In this document: positions 11,306-27,659 of the stretch, piece after piece
Layout of the letters: every line of letters begins with the position of its first letter
Position numbering within the stretch: position 1 is the first letter of the stretch
Assembly: GCF_008728515.1 (NCBI RefSeq)
Contig: NC_044986.1
Coordinates: 109,790,313-109,854,312, forward strand
Source: Papio anubis
Lineage: Eukaryota; Chordata; Mammalia; Primates; Cercopithecidae
DNA length: 64,000 nucleotides
Reading direction: 5' to 3'
Program-made: the position numbers and the translations under genes
The notes under the pieces: generated by a model
What the model saw: only the letters and a program-made list of their open reading frames with translations
Databases searched by the model: none
Told to the model about the DNA's origin: nothing

Positions 11306-13383
11306 TTTTTCTCCCCTTCTAACTTTTATTTTAGGTTAAGAGGGTACATGTGCAGGTTTGTTACTTGGGTAAATTGTGTGTCACTGCACTTTGGGTGTAC
11401 AGATTATTCTGTCACCCAGACATAGTGCCTGAAAGGTAGTTTTTAACCCTAACCCTCCTCCCACCCTCCACCCTAAAGTAGGTCCCAGTGTCTGTTGTTC
11501 CCTTGTTTGTGTCCATGTGTACTCAAGGCTTAGCTCACACTTATGAGAACATGTTGTATGCGGTTTTCTATGCCTGCATTAGGTTGCTTAGGACATTGGC
11601 CTCCCGTTGAATCCATGTTGCTGCAAATAACATGATTTCGTTCTTTTTTATGGGTGTGTAGTATTCCATGGTGTATATGTACTATGTTTTCTTTATCCAG
11701 TCCATCTCTAATGGGCATGTAGTTTGATTCTATATATTTGCTACTGTGAACAGTACTGCAGTAAACATACATGACCATGTCACTTTATGGTAGAACAATT
11801 TATATTCCTTTAGGTATACTCCCAGAAATGGGATTGCTGGGTCAAATGGTAGCTCTGTTTTAAGTTCTTTGAGAAATTGCCAAACTGCTTTCCACAGAGG
11901 CTGAACTAATTTATACTCTCACCCTCAATATAAGAATGTTCCCTTTTCTCTGCAACCTTGCCAGCGTTTTTTAAAAAGTTTTTAGTAGTAGCCATTCTGA
12001 CTGGCAGGAGATGGTATTCATTGTGGTTTTGATTTGCATTTCTCTAATAATTAGTGATGTTGAGTGTTTTTCATATGCTTGTTGGCGACTTGTATGTTTT
12101 CTTTTAGGAAGTATCTGTTTATGTCCTTTGCCCATTTTTTAAAATGGAGTTACTTGGGTTTTTTTTGCTTGCTGATTTGTTTAAGTTTATAGATTCTGGA
12201 TATTAGACCTTTGCTGGAGGGATTGTTTGCAAATATTTTCTCCCATTCTTAGGTTGTCTATTTACTGTGTTGATAGTTTGTTTTGCTGTGCAGAAGTTCT
12301 TTGGTTTAATTAGGTTCCACTTAACAATTTTTGTTTTTGTTGCAAGTGCTTTTGGAGTCTTTGTCATGGAATCTTTGCCAGGGCCTATGTCCAGAATGGT
12401 GTTTCCTCTAGATGTTTCTTCTAGGGTTTTACAGGTAAGTCTTTAATCCTCCTTAAATTGATTTTTGTATATGGTGAAAGGAAAGGGTCCAGTTTCAGTC
12501 TTCTGCATATGGGTAGCCAGTTATCCCAGCACCATATATTGAGCAGGGAGTCCTTTTTTCACTGCTTGTTTTTGTGGATTTTGTTGAAGATCAGATGGTT
12601 GTAGGTATGCGGCTTTATTTATGCATTCTCTAACCTGTTCCATTTGTCTATGTGTCTGCTTTTGTACCAGTACCATGCTGCTTTAGTTGTTGTAGCCTTA
12701 TAGTATAGTTTAAAGTTGGGTAATGTGATGCTTCCAGCTTTGTTCTTTTTGCTTAGGGTTGCTTTGGCTATTCAAGCTCTTTTTTGGTTCTATGTGAATT
12801 TTAGAATAGTTTTTTTTTCCCTAATTAAAAAAAAATGGCATTGGTAGTTTGATAGAAATAGCATTGAATCTATTCATTGCTTTGGGCAGTATGGCCATTT
12901 TAACAATATCAATTCTCCCTATCCATAAGCATGAAATGTTTTTCCATTTGTTTGCGTCATCTGTGATTTCTTTCAGCAGTGTTTTACAGTTCTCATTGTA
13001 GATGTTTTTCACCTCCCTGATTAGCTGTATTCCTAGGTATTTTATTCTTTTTGTGTCACTGGGTTTGGGGTACAGATTTAGTCCATCACCCAGACAGTGA
13101 GCATAGTCCCTGATAGGTGTGAATAGAATTGCATTCTTGATTTGGTTCTGAGCTTGGATGTCACTGGTGTATAGAAATGCTACTGATTTTTATATATTGA
13201 TTTTGTATGTTAAAACTTTGCTGCAGTTGTTTATCAGATCTAGGAGCCTTTGGGCAGAGATTACAGGGTTTTCTAGATGCACAATCGTATTGACTGCAAA
13301 GACAGATAGTTTGACTTCCTCTCTTCCTATTTGGATGCCTTTTCTTTCTTTCTCTTGCCTGATTGCTTTTGCTAGGGCTTCCA
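11306..13383 (-). mobile_element. 5'-truncated primate L1 (L1P-type), minus strand, inside the old L1M
   Basis: Reverse complement of an L1 3'UTR and the C-terminal part of ORF2. It is flanked by a 14-base target duplication, taacccaagcttct at 11292-11305 and taacccatacttct at 13384-13397. Removing it rejoins the host 3'UTR. ORF2 carries frameshifts and stops. It contains an extra 3'UTR-like block at 13052-13119. Confidence 0.9.
13052..13119 (-). repeat. L1 3'UTR-like block embedded in the ORF2 part of the 11.3-13.4 kb L1
   Basis: The stretch with tgtgtcactg, gggtacagattta, catcacccagaca and ccctgataggtg repeats landmarks of the same element's own 3'UTR at about 11379-11440 (tgtgtcactg, gtgtacagatt, tgtcacccagaca, cctgaaaggtag). 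It interrupts ORF2 sequence between tattctttt and gaatagaattgcattcttga. The second L1 in this window has ordinary sequence at the matching point (about 18360-18395). Confidence 0.85.
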
Positions 13384-14435
13384 TAACCCATACTTCTATT
13401 AAGATATAGAACATTTATGTCACCTAACACATTTCCCTCTGGTCCTTCCCAGTCAACCCCTCTTTACTTAAAGACAAAAGTTTTCTAAATCATTTTTATT
13501 ATAGATTCCTTTGGCCTGTTTAAAAATGTCACATAAATGGAATCATATAGTAGGTACTGTTTCATGTCTGGCTTCTTTGGCTCAGCATGACTTAGATTCA
13601 CCCATGTTGCTGGGAATATAAGCAGTTCACTTCTTTTCAATATTAAGCTGTATTCCTTCGTATGAAGACATCACAAATGTTCGTGAACATTTGATTGTTT
13701 TCACCTCTGGCCATTATGTATAAAGCTGCTATTCTATCTCCATTGAATTGTCTTAGCTCTTTTCTCAAAAATTTATATTTGTGGGTCTATGTATGCACTC
13801 TCTATGTTGTCGCATTTATCTATGTATCTCTTCTTTCACAAATACTACACTGTTTTGATTACTGTAGGTTTATAATCAGTCTTGAAATTGAAGTATTGTG
13901 ACTCTTCCAACTTTGTTCTTCTTCTTAAGATTATGTTGGCTATTTTAAGTAGTTGATGTTCCATATATATTTTAGAATCAATTTGTTGATGTCTGCAAGA
14001 TAGCCTGCTCAGACTGTGATGGAGATTGAGCTGAATTTATAGATCAAGTTGGAAAAAACTTACAACTTTACAATACTCGGTCTTCGAATCCATGAACAAA
14101 GAACATCCATTTACTTAAATCTTCTTTGTTTTTTTCGTTGGAGTTTTATAGTTTTCTGCTTATTGATCTTGTAGATATTTTGTTAGATTTATACATAAAT
14201 ATTTCATTTTTTGGTGCTATTGTAAATGAGATTGTGTTTTTATTCTCAAGTAAAATTGTTAACTGCTGGTATATAAGAAAGCCATTGAGTTTTGTATATT
14301 AACCTAGTATCCTAAGACCTTGTTATAATCACTTATTACGTCTAGACTATTTTCTCTGGATGTTTTCCATTTTTTTCCAATTATGGCATCTGTGAGCAAA
14401 GATAGTTTTATTTTATCCTTCTGATTCTGTATATT

Positions 14436-14589
14436 TTTTGTTTTCTCAGGTTTTTTGTTTGTTTGTTTGTTTAAGAGATGATGCCATACTGTGTTGTCCA
14501 GGCTGGTCTCAATCTCCTGGGCTCAAGCAGTCCTCCCATTTCAGTCTCCATAGTAGCTGGAGCTATAGGTATGCAACATTGTGCCTGAC
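14436..14589 (-). mobile_element. Alu monomer (FLAM-like), minus strand
   Basis: One Alu arm only, with a (GTTT)n tail, 'gttgtccaggctggtctcaa' and 'ctcaagcagtcctcccattt'. Flanked by tgattctgtatatt at 14422-14435 and tgattctgcatatt at 14590-14603, a target duplication in host L1M sequence. Confidence 0.85.
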
Positions 14590-15067
14590 TGATTCTGCAT
14601 ATTCTAAAATTTTTATTTCTTGTCTTATTGCACGGGTAGGACTTCCAGTACAATGCAGAATAGAAGTGGTGAGGGGGGACATCTTTGTATTATTCTGATC
14701 TTAGTAAAAAGCATCCACTTTCTCATCAGTAGGTTTGATGTGTATAGATTCTGTATAGGTGTTCACTGTCAAGTGGAGAGAATTTCTCTTTATTCTTGGT
14801 TTGAGTGAGTATTGGATTTTATAAAATGCTTTTTTCTATGCTAATTGATGTGATCATTTGCTTTTTCTTCTTTAGGCCATTGATGTGGTAAATTACACTT
14901 ATTGATTTTCAAATGTTGAACCAACCTTGCGTACATGAAATAAATCACAATTGGTTGTGGTATATAATTCTTTTATACATTATGGGTTCTGTTTGTTAAT
15001 TTTTTTAGTATTTTTATGTTTATACCTATAAAAGTTACTGGTTTGTAGTTTTCCTTTTTTGTATTGG

Positions 15068-16465
<1,398 letters not shown>

Positions 16466-16620
16466 TGAAGAATTGGTTTGGTATAATTTCTATCATAAAT
16501 GTTGGGTAGAATTTACCAGTGAATCCATATGGGCATGGTACTATTTTTTAAGGTTATTAATTATTAATTTAGCTTTTTTACTAGATATAAGGGATCATGT
16601 TTGTCTCCTTGTGTGTGTGG

Positions 16621-18664
16621 TTTTTTTTCAACTTTGATTTTGTATTCAAGGGGTGCATATACATTTTTGTTACCTCGGTATACTGTGTAATGCTGAGATT
16701 TGAGGTATGAATGATCCCATCACCCAGGTACTGAGCATGGTACCCAATAGGTAGCTTTTCAACCCTTGATCCCATCCTCCCTCCCCTTCTAGTAGTCTCC
16801 AGTGTCTGCTATTCCCTTCTTTATGTTCATGAGCACTCACTGTTTAGCTCCCATGCATAAGTGAGAACATGCAATATTTGGTTTTCTGTTCCTGTGGTAA
16901 GTTGCTTAGGATAATGGCCTTCAGCTGCATCCATGTTGCTGCAAAGGATATAATTTTTTATGGCTGTGTAGTATTCTATAGTGTACAGGTACAGTCTTTT
17001 CTTAATTCATTCCACCATTGATGTGCATTTAGGTTGATTCCATATCTTTGCTATCATGACCAGTGCTGCAGTGAACACATGAGTGCATGTGTCTTAATGG
17101 TAGAATGATTTGTTTTCTTTTAGATATATACTAGGTAGTGGGATTGCTGGGTCGAATGGTAGTTTCTGTTTTAAGTTCTTGATAAATCTCCAAACTCCTT
17201 TCCACAGTGGCTAATTTACATTCCTACCAACAGCATATAAGGGTTCCCTTTTCTGTTCACCCTTACTGGCATCCATTGGTTTTTGACTTTTTAATAATAG
17301 CTGTCTGACTGGTGTGGATGCTATCTCATTGTGGTTTTGATTTGCGTTTCTCTGATTATTAGCAATGTTGAGCTTTCTTTCATAACGTTTGTTGGCCGCT
17401 TGTATGTCTTCTTTTGAGAAGTATCTGTTCATGTCCTTTGCCCTTTTTTTAATGGGGTTATTTGTTTTTTGCTTGCTGATTTGTTTAAGTTCCTTACAGA
17501 TTCTGGATATTAGACGTTTGTTGGAGGGATAATTTGCAAATATTTTCTCCCATTCTTAGGTTGTCTATGTACTAAATGTGTAATGTGTAGAAGCTCTTTG
17601 GTTTAATTAGGTTCGACTTAGCAATTTTTGTTTTTGTTGCAATTGCTTTTGGAGTCTTAGTCATAAAATCTTTGTCAGGGCCTATGTCCAGAATGGTGTT
17701 TTCCTGGGTTTACTTCTAAGAGTCATACAGTTTTAGGTCTTACATTTAAATCTTTAATCCATCTTGAGTTAATTTTTATATATGGTAAAATGTAGAAGTC
17801 CAGTTTCAGTTTTCTGCATGTGGCTAGCCAACTATTCCAACACCATTTATTAAATGGGGAGTTTTTTCCCCTTTTCTTATTTTTGTCAACTTTGTCAAAG
17901 ACTAGATAGCTGTAGGTGTGTGGCTTTATTTCTGTGTTCTCTAACCTGTTCCTTTTGTCTATATGTCTGTTTTTGTACCAGTATCAAGCTGTTTTGGTTA
18001 CTGTAGCTTTGTAGTATAGCTTGAAATTGGGTACTGTGATGCCTCCAGCTTTTTTTTTTTTTTTTTTTTTTTGCTTAGGATTGCTTTAGTTATTCGAAGT
18101 CTATTTTGGTTCCATGTGAATTGTACCATTTTTTTTTTTTTAACAATTCTATGTAAAATGATATTGATAGTTTGATAGGAATAGCATTTAATCTATAGAT
18201 TGTTTTGGGCAGTATGGCCATTTTAATGACTTTGATTTTTCAAATCCATGAACATAAAATATTTTTCCATTTGTTTGTGTCATTTATGGTTTCTTTTAAC
18301 AGTGTTTTGTAGTCCTTGTAGAGATATTTTGCCTCCTTGGTGAGATTTTTCCTAGGTATTTTATGTTTTGTGTGATTATTGTAAATGGGATTAAATTCTT
18401 GATTTGTCCTTTGGCTTGGACACTATTCATGTATGGAAATGCTACTGACTTTTGTACATTGATTCTGTATCCTGAAACCTTGCTAAGGTATTTTATCAGT
18501 TCTAGTAGCCTTTTGGCAGAGTCCTTAGGGTTTTCTAAGTATAGAATCATATTGTCAATGAGGAGAGAGAGTTTTACTTCTTATTTTCCTATTTGGATGC
18601 CTTTTATTTCTTTCTCTTGCCTGATTGCTCTGGCTAGCACTTCCAGTACTGTGTTGAATAGGAC
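16621..18664 (-). mobile_element. Second 5'-truncated primate L1, minus strand, inside the old L1M
   Basis: It starts with an 8-base T-run and reverse-complement 3'UTR, then the C-terminal ORF2 region to about 18664. The probable target duplication is tgtctccttgtgtgtg (16602-16617) versus tgtctgtgtgtttt (18665-18678). A T-run at 18051-18072 has grown inside the ORF2 part. No intact frame remains. Confidence 0.85.
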
Positions 18665-19485
18665 TGTCTGTGTGTTTTGGTAGTTTGTGTTTCTCAAGAA
18701 ATTGGTCTGTTTCATCTAAATTATTAAATTTATGGGAATAGAGTTTTTCATAATTTTCTTTATTTTCCTTTTAATGTTTATGGGATCAGTATTAATGACC
18801 TCTCTTTCATTTCTAAATTGTGTCTTCTCTTTTCTTTCTGTTAGCTTTGCTAGAAGTTTATCAATTTTATTGTTTCAGTGAACCAGTTTTTAGTTTGATT
18901 AAATTTATGTATTGTTTTCCTATATTTATTTTTACTAATTTCTGCTCTAATTTGTATTATTTCTTCTGTTTGGTCAGGTTTAAATTGCTCTTCTTCCTCT
19001 AGTTTCCTAAGATATAAGCTTATATGATTACTTCTAGAGCATTTTTTCTGTACTATATGCAATTAATGCTGTATGTTTTCTTCTAAGCATTATCTTTGCT
19101 GCATCCCACAAATTTATTAGGTTATACTTTATTTACATTTAGTTGAAATATTTAAAAATTATGTTTGAGACTTCTTAATGTGTTATTTGGGAGTATGTTC
19201 TTTAATTTTCAGATGTTTGAGGATTATCAAGCCATCCTTCTGTTGATTTCTAGCTTAATTTCACTGTTATCTTAGAACACCGTATGATTTATATCTTATA
19301 AGTTTAAAAAGATATATTCTGTGGTCCAGAATGTCATCTATCTTGGTCAATGTTCCATGATAACTTGAAGAAAATGTGCATTCTGCTCATTTTAAAATTG
19401 AGTATACTATAATTGTCAATAAGTTCAAGCTGATTAATAGTGTTGTTCGGGTCAACTCTATCTTCATTGGTTTTCTGCCTATATG

Positions 19486-19624
19486 ATCTATCAGTTACTG
19501 ACAGTGGGTGTTGATAGGTGATATAGACCAACTCCTTGACAGACACAAACTACTAAAACACACAAGGAGTTGTATTCAACACAGTACTGGAAGTAATCTA
19601 TCAGTTATTGACAGGGGATGTTGA
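19486..19624. repeat. 29-base target duplication flanking an 81-base L1-derived filler
   Basis: Host L1M sequence atctatcagtta...tgttga at 19486-19514 recurs at 19596-19624 with a few substitutions. Between them (19515-19595) are two short pieces resembling L1 ORF2 in sense orientation, opposite to the host: about 19519-19568 ('atagaccaactccttgacag') and about 19571-19594 ('tattcaacacagtactggaa'). Confidence 0.8.
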
Positions 19625-19638
19625 AATATGCCTATTTT

Positions 19639-20036
<398 letters not shown>

Positions 20037-21468
20037 TTATTGTTAAGTTTATTTTGTCTGAAAGTAATATAGCTATTCCAGTTTTCTTTTCGTTACTGTC
20101 AGTATGGTATATCCTTCTCTGTCCCTTTATTTTTAACATGCCTTTATATTTAAAGTGGATTTGTTATAGATAACATAGAGTTATGAATTGTTCTTACTGT
20201 TTGTAATTGCTGTGATATTCTCTTTTACTTAATATATTTACAGCACTTATATTTAAAGTGATTATTGATGTAATCGAATTAATAGCAATCATGTTTGCAA
20301 CTGTTTTGTATTGATTGGCAGAGGCTTCTGCCTTTCCTGGTTTTAAACAAGCATTTTATGTTGTCCTATTTTATCTCTTTCTTAGCATATCACTTATCTT
20401 TCTTTAAAATGCTTTTAATGCTTTCCATAGAGTTTACAATAGTCACTTTCACTAATCTAAGTTCACTTTCAAGGGACACTATTCTGCTTCAAGTGCAGGT
20501 CAGGTACCTTATAATAGAGCATTCCTGATCCCTCCCTCCCGTTTCTTGTGACATTGCTGTCATTCATTTCACCTATCAATATGCTATACTATCCCAATAC
20601 GTTGTTACTATTGTTACTTTAAGCAGAGTTAGCTCTTATATCAATTAATAAGAAAAACTGTTTTGCCTTTATTTATTCTATTATGCTATTCCTTTTGTCA
20701 TGTATATCCAAATTTTTGACATGTGTCATTATCCTTCTTCACAAAGAAAACTTTTCCCCATTTCATCTCAGGCAATCAAAAATGGAGGGAATTTATTAGT
20801 GGTGAGTTCCATCAGTTTTTGATTGTCTGAGAAAGTCTTATTTATACTACTTCTCTTTGGAGGATAATTTTGCTGGAATTCTAGTTGGTACTTTTGTTTT
20901 CAACAGTCACTATTTCACTCTACTTTCTCCTTGCTTGCATGATTTCTGATTAAAAAAAAAAATCTGCTGTAAATCTTACATTGTTCTTCTAGAGGTAAGG
21001 TGTATTTTTCCTGTCTGCTTTCAATAATTTATTTTGGTTTTTAGTCGCCTGCAATTTGAATATAATATGCCCAGTGGGTTTCTTTTTAAACATTTTTAAA
21101 TTTAAATTTAAAAAAGTTTTGAATTTGTGTAGTCCAAAATTAATTCTGAAAAGTTCTCAGCTATTACTTCAAAATTCATTTTGCTCCATTTGATGTTTCT
21201 TCTAGTATTCCAATTATGCATATGTTAGATCTTTTAAATTGTCCCATAGCTCTTGGATATTGTCATCTATTTCTTTATCCTTTCTTTCCTTTTGCATTTT
21301 AGTTTTCAAAGTTTCTATTGACCTATGTTCAAGCTCACTAATTCTTCAGCCTTTTAAGTATTAGAGAGACTATCAAAGGTATTCTTTATTTCAGTGCAGT
21401 ATTTTTATTTCTAGCATTTCCTTTTATGCTTTTCTTAGAACTTCCATTGCTCTGCTTATACTACAGGC

Positions 21469-21822
<354 letters not shown>

Positions 21823-22290
21823 TAGTTATTTTAAATTGCCTGTGTAATAACTCCAATTTTGTGTCAAATCTGCATCTGATTCTGATGTTTTGTGTGATAG
21901 GAATTGAGGTCAATAAGTCTTAAGTGTGAGATTTTTATTCATCTGGTTTGGATTGGGCTTCATGTTTTCTGTAGGTGTGTATACTAGGTATTGCAGATTC
22001 CTCTTCCTTCTTGACTTTGTGTATCTCCAAGTACTCCTACTCAGAAAGTATCTGTGTCTTGCAACCCTTTTAGCTATAATCTACTGTTATTATATGGGAG
22101 TCCTATTGGTGTGGGAATAAATGTGGAAGAGAAGGATTATTCTATAATATTCCAATTAAATCTCAGCCTTTTAGTAGGCCAGTGTCTCTAGCCTGTGACT
22201 TCCACAAGGTTGTTTGTTGTTGGTGCTGTTTTTGGTATTTTGGTTGGTTTTGCTGCTGCTGTTGTTTTTGGTATAGTGTATTAGTTTTTA

Positions 22291-22647
22291 TGTAATATTG
22301 TTTAACTGTGTTCCCCCAAAAGCAGGTGTTGGAAACTTAATCCCCAAAGCAACAGTTCTGGGAGGTGAGGCCTAAAGGGAGATGTTTAGGGCATGAGGGC
22401 CCCACTTTCTTAAGTAAATTAATGCCAATTATAAAAGCACTTGAAACTGCGAGTTTGATCTCTTATTATTACTCTTGTTCTTCTGCCTTTGCCATGGGAT
22501 GACACAGCACGAAGACCCTCACAAGATGCTGGCACCTTGATATTGGACTTCCTAGCCTCCAGAATTGTGAGCCAAGTACATTTCTGTTCATTATAAATTG
22601 CCCTGTATATAGCATGCTATTATAGCAACACTAAACAAACTAAGATA
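22291..22647 (+). mobile_element. MaLR (MST/MLT1-like) LTR, plus strand
   Basis: Begins tgtaatattgtttaactgtg, has 'gggaggtgaggcctaaaggg' and 'cctccagaattgtgagccaa', and ends near 'caaactaagata'. These landmarks are in MaLR LTR order. No adjacent internal region is seen. Confidence 0.7.
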
Positions 22648-22750
22648 CCAGGGTTGCCATAACAAAGTAAAACAGACTGGATGGCTTAAACGGCAGAAAT
22701 TTATTTTTTGAAATTCTGGAGCCTGGAAGTCTAAGATCAAGGTGTAAGAA

Positions 22751-22830
22751 TGGTTGGTTTCTTGTAGAGCCTGTTTCCTTGACTTATAGATGGCTGGTTT
22801 CTTGTAGAGCCTGTTTCCTTGACTTATAGA
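22751..22830. repeat. 40-bp tandem duplication inside the MLT1-like LTR
   Basis: The unit at 22751-22790 recurs at 22791-22830 with a single substitution (tggttgg versus tggctgg). An unduplicated LTR of this type has one copy. Confidence 0.97.
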
Positions 22831-23602
22831 TGGCCATCTTCTTCCTGTATCTTTCTTTTGTGTGTGTCAGTGCCCTAATCTTTTCCTTTAAGGATATCAG
22901 TAATGTTGGTTAGGGCCCACCCCAGTGATCTCATTTTAAATTAATTACCTCTTCAAAGACTCTATCTCTAAATACAGTCATATTCTAAGGTACTAGGGAT
23001 TAGGAGTTCAACATATAAATTTTGGGGGAACGTGAATTTTAGGGGGACACAAACCATCCCATAACATATAGATTACCCCTGCCTTCCCTTAGATGTGACA
23101 GGAGAACTAGATGAGGCTGGAATGAGAGGAGTGTCCTCCCCCATGGCTCTTGAAGAGGCTCTGATAAATTCTTTTACCCTGGAGAGTAGGTTTGTGTTAT
23201 GGAGAAAGCTCTGAGTGCATTTCAAGGCTTACTCTTCTCTTCTCCCTCCTAGAGCCATAAACAGCTCTTTCTCGGACTTCATCTGGTAGGGTTTCTAAAA
23301 GTAAAGCCCAGAAAAATGTAGGAGTCTTCTAAGACCATAGCTTCCAGGACTTTCTCATTGTCATGTGAGTCCACACTCAGCCTCCAGCAATTCATGAAAA
23401 TTGTCATTTAAGCATTCATACCAATTTATAACTCCAGTGGCTTCTGCCTCAGTTAAGCAGATCCAGGCTCTCTAGATTCACATGTCTTTCCAGATTTCAA
23501 GGTATCGGTTTGTCCTGCAAATTCAGTTCTCTGATGGGTCCAAGAAATGTCATAATTTTCAGTTTGTTGAACTTTTTCTTGTTGCATAAAAGGGACTTGC
23601 AA

Positions 23603-24458
<856 letters not shown>

Positions 24459-24510
24459 GGAGTAATGATGTCTGAGCTCTTTACATATTGGAGATAAAAG
24501 TGGAAGTTCT

Positions 24511-25700
24511 GATTATGTATTAAATTATTTTATTTACTGAGAATTAAAAATAAAAAGACACTGCAACTGTCCCCAAATAGATGTGTCTCTTTTCTCCCTG
24601 CTGTATGAGAAACTCCAACATTTTAGAAATTTTGTTTATACTTGTTGATGATTCTAACTGTGAATTTAAATATATAATATTATTAAATTTTTGGAATATG
24701 AATCTACTTGTCCAATTTTATTACATTGTATTAAGCTTCATTCACAATTATTTAGTTTTAACTCTACATTGTATAGAGAGTTAAATTGTTCATGTTTAAT
24801 TTTTTTCTACCATGACTTAACAGGTTTTTTATTTGGATTGATCTCTCAGATAGCTGAAATATATCTGACTAGGTATTTCAGGAAGATTTTCTGGCTGCTA
24901 TAATTTCTAAGTCCTTGAAGGATTAAGAATATTCTTGTTTCCTTCACACACAATCACTAGCTAGTTTGGGAATGAAAGTTTTGTACTTATTCTCCCCTAA
25001 AAACTCTGTAGACTTTGCCTTGTGACTTTTGCCATTTAGTGTGCAGAGAAGTTTGAGGTCCCCTAAGAGTTTTTGCCTTGATAGGTGGCTTCTTTTTGCT
25101 GCCTGGATGGTTCTAATATTTTTTATCCTTGAGATTCAAAAGTTTCATCAAGATATGTCTAGATGTTGCTCTCTTCTCATTAATTTTGTCTGTAATTCCT
25201 GACCCTTTCAATTTTAATACTCAAGTGTTCCTTCCAGACAGGAAATTTTTTTAAAAATTATGAAATATTTAAAACATAAAGATAGAGAATAAGATTTTCT
25301 AATGCATACTCCATTCTACCACTCAGTTTTAATAAACTATCACATTTTGCCACAGATACCATCAATAATTTTGTAATATACAAAATTGTACAGTGATCAT
25401 TGAAATTTCTTTTGTATCCTTCTATCCATTTCTCTTTTAAACCTTAATGTAAACTATTCTGATTTTTATATCTATACTACATATTTCTTTATCATATATA
25501 TGAATTCAGAGATATCTAAGTTACTATATTACATTTTTAACTTTACATTTGGAATCATATTGTGCATATGTTTCTGAATTTTTTTCCAGTTTTTGCTATG
25601 TTTTTGAGATTTTCCTATGGTGGTAGCTGTACAGGTGTAAGAGTTTCTTTAGATTTTTGTACCAAGAAGGGGAATTCCTTATGATAGACATGACTATCTT
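24511..25700. other. AT-rich sequence, probably decayed repeat
   Basis: I see no gene. Parts, such as about 24990-25240, have the texture of old L1M 5' sequence, but I cannot anchor them. Confidence 0.35.
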
Positions 25701-25760
25701 CAATAATAATATTAAGGAGCTAACCCTTATATAGTTTTTATTATTTGCTAGGCACTATTT

Positions 25761-26435
<675 letters not shown>

Positions 26436-26545
26436 CTATTCTAAATACTTAACCTATATAGACTCATTTAGCTTTTCAGAACAACTCCCAGGTTTAAGGT
26501 CACATAGATATAAGTGATAGAGCCCAAATAATCTTTTCCAGAGTC

Positions 26546-27650
26546 TGCACATTTCATTTATTGCGCAAAATGTTTTCTGCTTCTTGATTGAATTTTAGTA
26601 GTCTTATTTTTTACAGAAATTTGTTTTGTCTAAGTTTTCAATTTTTTCACATTTTTAATTACATGTTTTTATTATCTTTATCACCTCTGCTGTATATGTG
26701 TTTATGCCTGTTTTTAGATTTCTATTATTATATGTTTTATCTTCTTTGAACATATGAAATATGATTATAATAATAGGCATTTTAACATCCTTGCATGGTA
26801 AGTCTAGCATCTCTATCAGTTCTGGGCTGGTTTATACTTACTACTTTTTCACCTTATTATGAGTCATATTTTCCTGCTGCTTTTCATAGTTAATAATCTT
26901 TAACTGGATGCCAAACATTGAGAATTTTATCTTGCTGGGTACTGATATATTTGTATTCCGATAAATATTTTTGAACGTTAATCTGGGATGCTGTTAGGTT
27001 TTCTGACAACAGAGTCATCCTTTTGGGTCTTGCTTCATAGATTTGTTAGGAGAGACCATGGTTTCTGATTTAGTCTTAGGCTAACTCCTCACCACTGAGG
27101 CAACACTCTTCTGAGTACCATAATCAGTGCTCCATGAATGATGAAGTTTTCCAGTCTGAATGGTGGAAGGAGGCACTATTCCAGCCATGTCTTGTGAGAG
27201 TTCTAACTACTGGTCCCTCTAATTCTTGGGACGATCTTTTCCCCAGCCTCAGAGAGCATCCTTTCACATGCACATGGGTCAAAATACTGGAGGAAGACCC
27301 CTTGCAGGTCTCTAGAGTTCCCTCTCTGTGCAGCTCCGTCCTTTCTGGTGTGCTGTCCTGCAAACTGGCTGCCCTTGGTCTCCTTGGATTCTTAACTCTG
27401 TCTCTTCATATCAAGGAGAATTCCACCTGGGTTGCCTCTCTCTAAACTACTGCCTGGAAACTCAGAATTGCTGGGGCAATCATAGGAGTCACTTTGTTTG
27501 TTTCTCATCATCCAGAGACCTCTGGTCTCACTGCCTGGTTGATATCCAGAGTCTTGAAAAACCATTATTTTAAATTTTCTTCTGTTTTTGGTCATTTTAT
27601 GTGGAAGGATAAATTTAACTTTTGTCATACCATTTTGGGTTGAAGTAAAA
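26546..27650 (-). mobile_element. Old L1M 5'-region fragment, minus strand
   Basis: Contains landmarks of L1M 5' sequence in reverse: 'ggatgccaaacattgagaat', 'ccttttgggtcttgcttcat', 'gaggcaacactcttctgagt', 'gatgaagttttccagtctga'. A 103-codon plus-strand frame at 27134-27445 lies inside it and is not evidence of a gene. Confidence 0.6.
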
Positions 27651-27659
27651 GTTGTCCTC

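Larger units (their letters stand above)
22274..23063 (-). mobile_element. MaLR (MLT1-like) LTR, minus strand, split by another LTR
   Basis: The reverse-complement LTR edge tgtattagttttt lies near 22278-22290. The rest, 'gttgccataacaaagtaaaa' to 'aaaccatcccataaca', runs from 22648 to 23063. The block between is a plus-strand MaLR LTR. It contains a 40-base tandem duplication. The family call rests on the characteristic 'ataacaaagtaaaacagact' and 'ggcccaccccagtgatctca' blocks. Confidence 0.65.

Noticed and set aside
11446..11457. Telomere-like ccctaaccctcc
   Set aside because: Two units only, within the usual L1 3'UTR C-rich region.
18363..18683. 106-codon plus-strand frame
   Set aside because: Antisense of L1 ORF2 sequence.
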